From: an uncultured Oscillospiraceae bacterium
GTDB lineage: Bacteria; Bacillota; Clostridia; Oscillospirales; Ruminococcaceae
Direction of reading: 5' to 3'
Length of the DNA: 28,960 nt
Assembly (NCBI GenBank): GCA_958448395.1
Contig: CAUDDP010000022.1
Span: 1-28,960, forward strand
Shown here: one piece after another, positions 1 to 7,485 of the stretch
Numbering within the stretch: position 1 is the stretch's first letter
Layout: each line of letters begins with the position of its first letter
Made by a program: the position numbers and the translations under genes
Notes under the pieces: generated by a model
What the model was told of the DNA's origin: nothing
The model's database searches: none
The model's input: the letters and a program-made list of their open reading frames with translations, nothing else

Positions 1-2
1 GC

Positions 3-499
3 TTACTGCTTCTGTTTGTCATTGGAAATTTCACTTTTTACAACTGTAATACAAGTACAGCAATATCAGAAAACCAGATCTGAACTTCATGGATGCCAGC
101 TGGGGTGGCTGGACAACAGTGGCCGCTTACGATATCGACGAAGAAAAGGGAATCGCATACTTCAGCTATGCAGACATCAAAAAAGCATGGGGAGATAGAG
201 ATATCTCTACCATTAACAGTGTATGTGTTGGCGTTGGTGACACCAGTTCTCTGGTTTACAGCATCTCCATTCTGCCGGCAGCAACGATTGTAGAGCCAAC
301 TGATCCAACCGAAATAGTTGTGAAGGGCGATATTAACAAGGATGGCATATTAAATGTTGTTGACCTGATACAAATGAAACGTGCTTTTATGTACTTTGAC
401 ATTGATTATCCGGGAGAGAATTATGACTGGAATGCAGACGGTGAATTTAATCTGCTGGATATTGTTGGATTGACCAAGTTCCTGATTCGCAAAAGCTAA
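3..499 (+). CDS. C-terminal part of a dockerin-containing secreted protein, apparent frameshift near base 80
   Basis: The last 60 or so residues form a type I dockerin, which binds a cohesin and docks enzymes to a cellulosome scaffold. Two calcium-loop repeats are visible: GDINKDGILNVVDLIQMKRA, and a second starting at DWNADGEFNLLDIVGLTKFL. Ahead of them is a beta-rich segment with WGGWTTVAAYDIDE, resembling the carbohydrate-binding-type modules that often precede dockerins in ruminococci, followed by a short Pro/Thr linker. The frame holding the dockerin is closed by a TAA at 47-49, and the first ATG in it (89) has no Shine-Dalgarno site. The other reading frame upstream gives STAISENQI up to a TGA at 81-83, which would join well to LNFMDASWGGW. 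I therefore infer a one-base frameshift near 75-82, a true mutation or a sequence error. The 5' end lies outside the window. The dockerin call is firm; the frameshift is an inference. Confidence 0.72.
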
Positions 500-526
500 T
501 AGAAACAACTAAAACAGCAATAAAAC

Positions 527-570
527 AACACGCACGGAAAATCAAACATTTCCGTGCGTGTTCTGCTTTT
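527..570. terminator. Bidirectional intrinsic terminator
   Basis: A perfect 14-bp inverted repeat (527-540 with 549-562, 8-nt loop) is followed by a T-rich run on the plus strand and preceded by an A-rich run that gives U-rich RNA on the minus strand. It lies between the converging dockerin gene and rubrerythrin gene and can serve both. Confidence 0.85.
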
Positions 571-599
571 ATAAAGTTATATGATGTTTCGCCCGAACA

Positions 600-1148
600 T
601 TATTCTCCAAAATACCGCTTCAGCAGACCAGCAAATGCACAGCCGTGTCTTGCTTCGTCCTTTGCCATCTCGTGTACGGTATCATGAATGGCATCCAGAT
701 TCAGAGCCTTTGCCTTAGCTGCCAGTGCCTTCTTGCCAGCACATGCACCATTTTCTGCTGCCACTCTCATTTCCAAGTTCTTCTTGGTAGAATCCGTTAC
801 GACTTCGCCCAGCAGTTCTGCAAACTTTGCAGCATGTTCTGCCTCCTCATAAGCAGCCTTTTCCCAGTACAGACCAATTTCTGGATAACCTTCCCGATGT
901 GCCACTCTTGCCATTGCCAGATACATACCAACCTCGGAACATTCCCCTTCAAAGTTCTGCCGCAAACCCTCTACGATTTCTGGATCTACGCCCTTTGCAG
1001 TGCCAACAAAATGCTGATCGGCCCAATCCAGCTTCTCCTCTTTCTGTTCTACAAACTTATCAGCCGGTGCCTTACACATAGGACATACAGCCGGTGCTGC
1101 TTCGCCTTCGTACACGTAACCGCAAACCTGACATACAAACTTTTTCAT
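600..1148 (-). CDS. rbr: Rubrerythrin with N-terminal rubredoxin domain (reverse rubrerythrin)
   Basis: Non-haem iron protein that reduces hydrogen peroxide in the cytoplasm of anaerobes, taking electrons from NAD(P)H through rubredoxin-type partners. Residues 1-40 are a rubredoxin-like domain with ligands C6, C9, C22 and C25. The rest is a ferritin-like four-helix bundle with the carboxylate and histidine pattern of a diiron site (EGECSEVGMYLA, YEEAEHAAKFAEL, and KDEARHG near the C-terminus). Having the rubredoxin domain first is the 'reverse' arrangement of clostridial rubrerythrins. The length of 182 residues is normal for that group. The start is supported by AGGAGG eight bases upstream. 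The gene stands alone with its own promoter and converges on the dockerin gene. The family is certain; the peroxidase role is known from homologues. Confidence 0.93.
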   Translation of the reverse strand: MKKFVCQVCGYVYEGEAAPAVCPMCKAPADKFVEQKEEKLDWADQHFVGTAKGVDPEIVEGLRQNFEGECSEVGMYLAMARVAHREGYPEIGLYWEKAAYEEAEHAAKFAELLGEVVTDSTKKNLEMRVAAENGACAGKKALAAKAKALNLDAIHDTVHEMAKDEARHGCAFAGLLKRYFGE

Positions 1149-1222
1149 GATGTGTTCCTCCTAATATTATAATTTAAAAATGCGAATTTCTTTTTTGCAA
1201 TCTGTTTTTCGATTGCAGTTAC

Positions 1223-1251
1223 AGTATAACATACTTTTTCTTTGCTGTCAA
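1223..1251 (-). promoter_or_regulatory. Promoter of the rubrerythrin gene
   Basis: On the minus strand there is TTGACA (1251-1246), a 17-bp spacer and TATACT (1228-1223), a near-perfect sigma-A promoter. The transcript would start near 1216, leaving a leader of about 70 nt. That leader begins with a small inverted repeat (7 bp, 1196-1202 with 1211-1217) whose role is unknown. Confidence 0.85.
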
Positions 1252-1301
1252 TAGCAATTCTTAATAAGAAATAAATTATTTACAATTAGAGAGATTCCGG
1301 T

Positions 1302-2636
1302 TTATTTCGTTACCGTTGTCTCTGTTTCTTTCTCCTCATATTGGAGCAGTCCCATTTCACATTTCTGTATTAAAATTTTACGGACACTATCATCAATTTG
1401 TTGTTCTGTAATTGTTCCAGATTCTATCGCCTCGCAAATACCATGCACAGCATTAGAAAGATCCAGCGGCATGAGAATCATATCCACACCAGCAGAAACA
1501 GCTTGTACTGCTGCACTGGAAGGGCTGTAATTTTCTGTGATGGATGACATATTTTGTGCATCTGTGATCACAATCCCAGTAAAACCAAGTGTTTCCTTCA
1601 GCCAATTGGTAACAACCGTATGAGACAAATCGCTCGGCAGCTGATCACCTGCGGCAGTTGTGATTTGATGTCCAACCATTACAAAATCTGCACCAGCATC
1701 AATCCCTGCCTGAAAAGCTGTAAATTCTTCTGAAGACAATTCTGTAAAAGAACGGTCAATCAAGACAAAGTCATCATAATGTGTATTGCCGTCCCCTGCA
1801 CCTAATCCTGGAAAGTGTTTCAATGTTGCACAGACACCAGTCCCCTGTAAACCAGATACCATATTAGATACCATATTGCCAACAACATCTGAATCACTGC
1901 TAAAAATCCGGTTGCCCAACTCATTATCTGCATGCAAACCGATATCTGCAACGGGTGCAAAATCCAAATTAAAACCAAACTGCCGCAAGTCAGAGCCAAT
2001 TGTGCTGCCAATTGCATAGGCTTCATCCGGATCATTGCGTTCTCCGTAATATTCCATATCATGCAATTTGGTAGTACCAAGCTTATCCGCTACTCTGGCA
2101 ACTGTTCCACCCTCTTCGTCGACAGAAAGAAAGACACCAACACCAGTTGATTCCTGTGCATAGGACTGCATTGCTGTCAACATCTCCGATGTCTGCGGCG
2201 GATCTTCCAAATTTTCTGCAAAATAAATCAATCCACCAACCGGATACTGATCAAACGATTCTCTAGTTAATGTTCCTGTTTCTGTTACAGCACCATTATA
2301 GCCTGTCAGCATTTCTGGCGTAACAATAAACATCTGACAAACTTTCTCCTCCAGCGTCATTTCTGAAAGCAGCGTTTCTACCAGCATCATGTCTGTTTCT
2401 GCTGTTGTACAAGTTGCTGCACTGGTAATCTGTTCCGCAACTGCTTGCGTTGCAGGAACCATCGTTTGCACTGCCTCTGACACTGCCGGAACGGTCGTTG
2501 TAACAAGTGCGGCATCTTCCGAGATCGGCATGGTTTCCATTGTTTCTGATACCGGTTTCACACTATCACATCCATTTGTAGTACATAGAAGACTGGTTAA
2601 AAAAACGGCTATCAAAACTGTTCTATTCTTAATCAT
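1302..2636 (-). CDS. Glycoside hydrolase family 3 lipoprotein, beta-N-acetylhexosaminidase (NagZ-like)
   Basis: Probable exo-acting N-acetylglucosaminidase anchored on the outer face of the membrane, acting on peptidoglycan fragments or GlcNAc-containing glycans. Residues 1-23 form a signal peptide ending in a lipobox-like TNGC (C23). A Thr/Val/Ala-rich linker of about 55 residues follows, and the GH3 barrel runs from about residue 85 to the end. The NagZ-type motif is KHFPGLGAGDGNTHYDD (K273, H274; the TH supplies the histidine of the acid/base dyad used by this subfamily). The nucleophile is D359 in VITDAQNM. There is no C-terminal GH3 second domain, as expected for NagZ-like enzymes. The ATG follows AGAGGTG. 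The gene has its own promoter and no clear terminator before rubrerythrin. Substrate choice between cell wall and diet glycan cannot be read from sequence. Confidence 0.85.
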   Translation of the reverse strand: MIKNRTVLIAVFLTSLLCTTNGCDSVKPVSETMETMPISEDAALVTTTVPAVSEAVQTMVPATQAVAEQITSAATCTTAETDMMLVETLLSEMTLEEKVCQMFIVTPEMLTGYNGAVTETGTLTRESFDQYPVGGLIYFAENLEDPPQTSEMLTAMQSYAQESTGVGVFLSVDEEGGTVARVADKLGTTKLHDMEYYGERNDPDEAYAIGSTIGSDLRQFGFNLDFAPVADIGLHADNELGNRIFSSDSDVVGNMVSNMVSGLQGTGVCATLKHFPGLGAGDGNTHYDDFVLIDRSFTELSSEEFTAFQAGIDAGADFVMVGHQITTAAGDQLPSDLSHTVVTNWLKETLGFTGIVITDAQNMSSITENYSPSSAAVQAVSAGVDMILMPLDLSNAVHGICEAIESGTITEQQIDDSVRKILIQKCEMGLLQYEEKETETTVTK

Positions 2637-2711
2637 ATTACACCTCTTTATTTTTATATCATTCTTGCACCCCCAAAATATATGAGCTGTATTTTGGAAG
2701 GAATCATTTTC

Positions 2712-2740
2712 AGTATACTGGATTTCTGAAGACTTGTCAA
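2712..2740 (-). promoter_or_regulatory. Promoter of the GH3 lipoprotein gene
   Basis: Minus strand TTGACA (2740-2735), 17-bp spacer, TATACT (2717-2712). The predicted start near 2705 leaves a leader of about 70 nt before the AGAGGTG ribosome site. Confidence 0.85.
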
Positions 2741-2830
2741 TACATTTTGTCGTTGCAATTTTCCTTTTATATGCTGTATTAGCAGAAAATAGACACGCTA
2801 AGGAATACTGCTCTTACTGATATAGACAAA

Positions 2831-2956
2831 TCATCTGCTATCACACACATAGAAATCAGTTGCTGTAATTTCCTCATGAATAGCAGTCCAATCCGATCTC
2901 ATCAACTTAAAACGTCTCTCAATTCTATTATTTGAAAATGAATTTCCGTATCTCAT
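2831..2956 (-). pseudogene. Possible 41-residue ORF or gene remnant between the GH3 and SNF2 genes
   Basis: A minus-strand frame starting at ATG 2956 encodes 41 residues with a protein-like composition (RIERRFKLMRSDWTAIHEEI is typical) and stops at TGA 2831-2833. It has no Shine-Dalgarno site and lies just upstream of the plus-strand SNF2 promoter, with no close promoter of its own. I do not recognise it. It may be the worn-out end of a former gene or chance. Otherwise the stretch 2741-2967 shows nothing I can name. Confidence 0.18.
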
Positions 2957-2967
2957 GCAGTTTCTAT

Positions 2968-2996
2968 TTGCAATCCATGCAAAATTATGCTATACT
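2968..2996 (+). promoter_or_regulatory. Promoter of the SNF2 helicase gene
   Basis: TTGCAA (2968-2973), 17-bp spacer, TATACT (2991-2996). The start would fall near 3003, giving a leader of only about 25 nt that carries the AGGAGG ribosome site at 3011-3016. Confidence 0.8.
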
Positions 2997-3026
2997 AAAA
3001 ACAATAGAACAGGAGGAAACTTTGAA

Positions 3027-6000
3027 ATGCATCTGGATTTATATAACTTTGATCAAAAAATGAGCAGCCCTATTTTAAAACGTGGGAAAAACTACTATAA
3101 TAAACGTGCTGTTGAGCAATTACAACAAGTAATGGACGGTGTCTATCATGCCAAAGTAATCGGAAACGATTGCTATCATGTGGAAATCACATTGAATCAA
3201 GAGACGAAAATTCTCTCTGCTTCCTGTAGTTGTCCATATCACTATGATGCATACTGTAAACATGAAGTTGCTGTGCTCTATATGCTCCGATATGCTTTTT
3301 CAACCGGAAAAATGCAGTATTCCCGCTATCAAAGTTCTGCTGCTGTCTCAGCTCTTATCACAGATTATCATAATCAATATGAGACAGAAGCAGAGATAAC
3401 ATATATGCAACAACCAATTCATTTAGTACCAGAATTATACTATAGTCATACTGGAACCATCTCAGCAGGCTTGAAAATCGGCAACAGTCGAATGTATGTT
3501 GTCAAAGATATTACACAGCTGCAACAGGATTTTCAAGAAAAAAATGTAGTACGCTACGGAAAAGAATTAGAATTCCGGCATAGTTATGCTATTTTAACGG
3601 AAAAGGAACAGGAATTGCTGCAATTTCTTAATATGCTGCTGCCAAGAAGAAATCCGTACAGCTATTACTACACTGAAAATAGAAGAAAAATAGAAATCCC
3701 TCCAACTATGCTGGCAGATTTTCTCATGCTGCTTGGCGAATCTGTCGTATTGGATGGAAAAACAGTAACAATCTGCCAAGAAGATCCACCCATTTCTTTG
3801 AAAATAAAAGAAGAACAATATGATTCCAGAAAGAAATACACTTTAATGTCGGATAAAAAAAATCATTTTCTTGGCATCGCAAAGCAAATCTGTTTTTACA
3901 ATCCAGAACAAGCCAAAATTTACATTGCAGCAGCAGATTTTTCTATGGCAGTTGGAAAATTATTGGAAACATTATTAAAAGAACCCGACCAACAGATCCA
4001 TATTCTTGACAAGGATATGCCAGCATTTTATAGCACTGTTTTGCAATCCATCAGTCCATACCTATCTATTCAAGGTATGGATCAATTGGAAAGATTTGCA
4101 CCACCAGAAATTCGTGCACAACTCTATCTGGATGTACTGGAAGATGACATCATTTGTGGCAAGTTGGAATTTGTCTATGATACGATGCATTTTGCAGCAT
4201 TTGAAGAAAAAAATAATCGAGTGTGCAACATACAAAAAGAAATGCGTGCGGAACACGGTGTCCTGCAATATTTTACATATCATCCAGACGAACTGCACCA
4301 CCCCCTTCTTCTGACGGGGGAAGCAGAAATTTACCACCTAATTGCAGAAGGAATTCCGCTGTTATCCAAAGAAATGGAGCTCTATGCCAGCGACCGCTTT
4401 CAACGAATCACTGTCCGCCCACCAATTCGACCAACTGTCGGCATTCGTCCAAACAACAACTTGTTGGCGTTGGATATTCATGCAGAAGGTTATGATCAGG
4501 AAGAACTGCTGGAACTACTTTCTGCCTACCGCAGGGGGCAAAAATATCATCGTTTGCGGGACGGTTCATTTGCAATTTTAACAGAATCCGGTATGGGTGC
4601 ATTTTCAGAACTGGCAGAAGGATTAAATCTGAGCAATAAGGAAATTTTACAGCAACAAATGCAGATTCCACAATATCGAATGTTATATTTGGACAGCTTA
4701 CAAAGCCAGCCGGATGGCATACGCATTCAACGCAGCAGTGAATTTTGCCAAGCCGTGCAGAAATACCGTACGATGACAGAACAAGATGTTGAAACCGCTC
4801 TGCCATCTACCTTGCTTCCCATTCTGCGTCCCTATCAGAAACAGGGTTTTTGCTGGATGCATGCTATTGCTGCCTATGGATTCGGCGGCATTCTGGCGGA
4901 TGATATGGGTTTGGGAAAAACCTTGCAAGCAATTGCACTTATGTGCAGCGAAAAGCAAATTGCTCCGGCAGGAGAACATAGACAGTATCTTGTTGTCTGT
5001 CCTTCTTCTTTGACCTTAAACTGGAAAAACGAAATCGAAAAATTTGCACCAGATTTAAAAGCAGCTGTCATCATCGGCGTAGCAGCTGCACGAAAACAAT
5101 TGCTGCAAAACGCTACAGACTATGATGTACTAATCACTTCCTATTCTCTTTTGGCAAGAGATATTGCTTTATATCGGGATTTTTCTTTTGATTTGCAATT
5201 TTTAGATGAAGCACAGTATATTAAAAATCATACAACACAGGCAGCAAAAGCTGTCAAGGGCATTTCCAGCCGCATTCGCTTCGCTTTAACAGGTACGCCG
5301 GTAGAAAATACCCTTGCAGAACTTTGGAGTATTTTCGATTTTATCATGCCAAAATATCTGTTTGGCTACAGCAAGTTCAAATCCACTTATGAAACACCAA
5401 TTGTAAAAAGAAAAGAGACTGCTGCGATAAAATCACTGCAAAAGATTGTGGCTCCATTTATTCTGCGACGTATGAAAAAAGATGTCCTTACAGAACTTCC
5501 AGAAAAAACAGAAACCATTTTACTAAGCGAAATGGAAGAACCACAGGACAAATTGTATACTGCAACCGTATTGCAAACAAAACAAATGTTGGCGACCAGT
5601 ACAGACCAAAACTCCGGAGAGGGCAAACTGCGAATTTTGGCAATGTTGACCAGACTGCGTCAGATTTGTTGCGACCCATCTTTGGTCTACGAGAATTATA
5701 CGAATGGCAGTGCAAAGCTGGAACAATGTATGGAACTAATAGAAAGCTGTGTCCATGCCGGACATAAATTACTGCTCTTCTCTCAATTCACCTCTATGTT
5801 GGATATGATCGCAGAACGTCTCCGTCAACAGCAGATTTCCTTTTTCCTGCTGACAGGTGCAACCAAAGCAAGCAGCCGTATGGAAATGGTCAACACATTC
5901 AATCAAGATGATACCGCTATCTTTTTAATTTCCCTGAAAGCAGGTGGTACTGGATTAAATTTAACTGGTGCAGATATTGTCATTCACTATGATCCATGGT

Positions 6001-6215
6001 GGAATCTCTCTGCAGAACAACAGGCAACAGATCGTGTCTACCGGATTGGACAAAAGAAGAATGTGCAGGTATACAAGTTGATTGCAAAAGGAACAATTGA
6101 AGAAAAAATCCAGCAAATGCAGAAAGAAAAAGCAGAACTGGCACAACTTGCTGTTGCTGGTGATGCAGATCTACTCAAAATGTCGGCAGAAGATATTATG
6201 ACATTATTGGATTAA
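3027..6215 (+). CDS. SNF2-family DEAD/DEAH-like helicase with N-terminal SWIM zinc finger
   Basis: Large ATP-dependent double-stranded DNA translocase of the bacterial SNF2 group; its cellular task is unknown. The start at 3027 is chosen because AGGAGG sits ten bases upstream; an in-frame ATG at 2955 lies upstream of the promoter -35 box. The 1062-residue protein begins with a SWIM zinc finger (C67, C69, C77, H79 in CSCPYHYDAYCKH). A long SNF2-associated region follows to about residue 590, then the two RecA-like lobes. Lobe 1 has Walker A DDMGLGKT (625-632), the Walker B variant DEAQ (727-730) and LTGTPVEN. Lobe 2 has LKAGGTGLNLTGAD, DPWWN and the arginine finger motif QATDRVYRIGQ. All ATPase motifs look intact. 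The length is usual for SWIM-SNF2 proteins in Clostridia. It is followed after 25 bases by an unknown gene, probably co-transcribed. No nuclease, methylase or other defence partner lies nearby. Confidence 0.9.
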   Translation: MHLDLYNFDQKMSSPILKRGKNYYNKRAVEQLQQVMDGVYHAKVIGNDCYHVEITLNQETKILSASCSCPYHYDAYCKHEVAVLYMLRYAFSTGKMQYSRYQSSAAVSALITDYHNQYETEAEITYMQQPIHLVPELYYSHTGTISAGLKIGNSRMYVVKDITQLQQDFQEKNVVRYGKELEFRHSYAILTEKEQELLQFLNMLLPRRNPYSYYYTENRRKIEIPPTMLADFLMLLGESVVLDGKTVTICQEDPPISLKIKEEQYDSRKKYTLMSDKKNHFLGIAKQICFYNPEQAKIYIAAADFSMAVGKLLETLLKEPDQQIHILDKDMPAFYSTVLQSISPYLSIQGMDQLERFAPPEIRAQLYLDVLEDDIICGKLEFVYDTMHFAAFEEKNNRVCNIQKEMRAEHGVLQYFTYHPDELHHPLLLTGEAEIYHLIAEGIPLLSKEMELYASDRFQRITVRPPIRPTVGIRPNNNLLALDIHAEGYDQEELLELLSAYRRGQKYHRLRDGSFAILTESGMGAFSELAEGLNLSNKEILQQQMQIPQYRMLYLDSLQSQPDGIRIQRSSEFCQAVQKYRTMTEQDVETALPSTLLPILRPYQKQGFCWMHAIAAYGFGGILADDMGLGKTLQAIALMCSEKQIAPAGEHRQYLVVCPSSLTLNWKNEIEKFAPDLKAAVIIGVAAARKQLLQNATDYDVLITSYSLLARDIALYRDFSFDLQFLDEAQYIKNHTTQAAKAVKGISSRIRFALTGTPVENTLAELWSIFDFIMPKYLFGYSKFKSTYETPIVKRKETAAIKSLQKIVAPFILRRMKKDVLTELPEKTETILLSEMEEPQDKLYTATVLQTKQMLATSTDQNSGEGKLRILAMLTRLRQICCDPSLVYENYTNGSAKLEQCMELIESCVHAGHKLLLFSQFTSMLDMIAERLRQQQISFFLLTGATKASSRMEMVNTFNQDDTAIFLISLKAGGTGLNLTGADIVIHYDPWWNLSAEQQATDRVYRIGQKKNVQVYKLIAKGTIEEKIQQMQKEKAELAQLAVAGDADLLKMSAEDIMTLLD

Positions 6216-6240
6216 ATTACAGAAAAGAAAGGAATCAAAT

Positions 6241-6765
6241 ATGGGAAAACGTTATCAGATTATCACGATTTATGAGGAAGACCACGGCTGTGAAGGGATT
6301 CCAGAGGGCGAAGAACCCATGGATCAAGTGCTGCTGCGTGCAGAAGATGGTACAGAACACTGGGTGCAAATGCCGGATACACTTTTATTACAAAAAAACT
6401 GGAATGAAAATGACTGGATTCACTGGGATATGGAAGAAAAAGAAACAGTCAATTGGAGCGATGCTTACAATGCAACACCAAAGTTTTACAGAAAACCAGA
6501 TGGTAATCCATTTGGAGCGATTGCTTTAACAGAAGACACGGAAACAATACTTCCTAAAAATCCACAATTAGGGTACAGGATTGATGGAAAAGTTGTATCA
6601 GATTGGAATCTGGTGCTTGTTAGTATATCTAAGCATGCAGTTATAGGAGAGACTAATTATTTTTCAGCTTTGAGAAAAGCTGAAAAATATGTTCTTGATA
6701 CAAACAAAAATTCCATTTTGATAAGGGGGCTTTCGTTGGCGGAATTAGAAAGTTTAATCAGATAA
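6241..6765 (+). CDS. Unknown 174-residue protein downstream of the SNF2 helicase
   Basis: I do not recognise this protein. It has no signal peptide or membrane segment and is acidic and Trp-rich in its first half (WVQMPDTLLL, WIHWDMEEK, VNWSDAY). The second half, from about residue 108 (LGYRIDGKVVSDWNLVLVSI), reads like a small alpha/beta domain and ends in a Leu-rich helix (IRGLSLAELESLI). Codon and base use become visibly more AT-rich from about 6540, so the gene may be a mosaic of two parts. Its SD (AAAGGA) is about seven bases before the ATG. It follows the helicase by 25 bases and precedes a strong terminator, so the pair is likely one transcript. A perfect 13-bp inverted repeat lies inside the coding region at 6658-6689. 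Confidence 0.7.
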   Translation: MGKRYQIITIYEEDHGCEGIPEGEEPMDQVLLRAEDGTEHWVQMPDTLLLQKNWNENDWIHWDMEEKETVNWSDAYNATPKFYRKPDGNPFGAIALTEDTETILPKNPQLGYRIDGKVVSDWNLVLVSISKHAVIGETNYFSALRKAEKYVLDTNKNSILIRGLSLAELESLIR

Positions 6766-6852
6766 ATGATTCTGTAAGCTTCAGTTGATTGAGTCAATAT
6801 AATACAATTTAATAATTTTTCATCCAAATTATGTCAATGCGAGGGAATATGA

Positions 6853-6898
6853 AATAAAACATCCGATACAGCTGTTTCGCTGTATCGGATGTTTTATT
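6853..6898. terminator. Strong bidirectional terminator
   Basis: A perfect 20-bp inverted repeat (6853-6872 with 6879-6898, loop of 6) with A/T ends that give U-runs on either strand. It separates the converging helicase transcript and the thi operon. Confidence 0.92.
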
Positions 6899-6906
6899 CT
6901 TGGTTT

Positions 6907-7485
6907 TTAATTCATTTGCCGCAGCCTTTGTATGAGGACTTCTGGTGCATCTGCCTGCATGAAATCCGACATGACACAAACCCCTGCTGCTCCAGTTTGC
7001 ATCACAGAAGCCGCATTCTGTACATGAATACCACCAATCCCAAATACCGGAATGGTGACTGCTTGACAAATTCCCCGTAAAAACGGCAATCCCCTCGGAG
7101 GCAGGTCTGGTTTGCAGGCGGTTGTAAAAATATGTCCAGCAACTAAATATGCCGCACCTGCCTGCTCTGCCTGTATTGCTTCTTCCAGACTATGCACGGA
7201 AACACCAAATGGTACAGATAATGTGCCAGCTTGCGAAAGACTGGGAAACGGAATTTGCACGGGAACGGCAAGCTGTTCTGCCACTCGGATAAAGGTATTA
7301 CAAATCAACTGCACCTGATTGACTTCACAAATTTCCAATACCTGTTGTGCAAGCAGATCATAAGCTTTTTCTGAAAGTGTTTTTTCCCGCAGTATCATTG
7401 CATCTGGTTTGGCACTGGCAATTCGCCGCAGCTGCTGCAAGAAATCTGCTTTGCAGAGTGCCCGGTTTGTTACACAGAAAATCAT
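6907..7485 (-). CDS. tenI: Thiazole tautomerase TenI (ThiE-like fold)
   Basis: Aromatises the thiazole made by ThiG in the cytoplasm. The protein has the TIM-barrel of the ThiE/TenI family but matches TenI rather than ThiE. It has GHIFTTACKPDLPPRG (H118 corresponds by motif to the catalytic His of Bacillus TenI) and SVHSLEEAIQAEQAG. It lacks the ThiE signatures: the ND after strand 3 is NT, and the DGVHLGQ loop is replaced by VPVQIPFP. The C-terminal IPVFGIGGI and GAAGVCVMS form the phosphate-binding loops common to both. Its length of 192 residues fits. The start overlaps the thiH stop by four bases (ATGA) with no good SD, so it is likely translationally coupled. It is the last gene of the thi operon. 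Automatic annotation as thiamine phosphate synthase would be an easy mistake. Confidence 0.85.
   Translation of the reverse strand: MIFCVTNRALCKADFLQQLRRIASAKPDAMILREKTLSEKAYDLLAQQVLEICEVNQVQLICNTFIRVAEQLAVPVQIPFPSLSQAGTLSVPFGVSVHSLEEAIQAEQAGAAYLVAGHIFTTACKPDLPPRGLPFLRGICQAVTIPVFGIGGIHVQNAASVMQTGAAGVCVMSDFMQADAPEVLIQRLRQMN

Noticed and set aside
645..1172. 175-codon plus-strand frame opposite rubrerythrin
   Set aside because: It is the antisense shadow of a clear rubrerythrin gene, with Cys/Phe-rich composition and no ribosome site.
2955..3026. Upstream ATG of the SNF2 frame as the start
   Set aside because: That ATG lies upstream of the promoter -35 box; AGGAGG points to 3027.
3027..6765. 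SNF2 helicase plus unknown gene as a phage-defence system
   Set aside because: No nuclease, methyltransferase, phospholipase or other effector nearby, and SWIM-SNF2 helicases also occur as ordinary chromosomal genes; the evidence does not go beyond adjacency.
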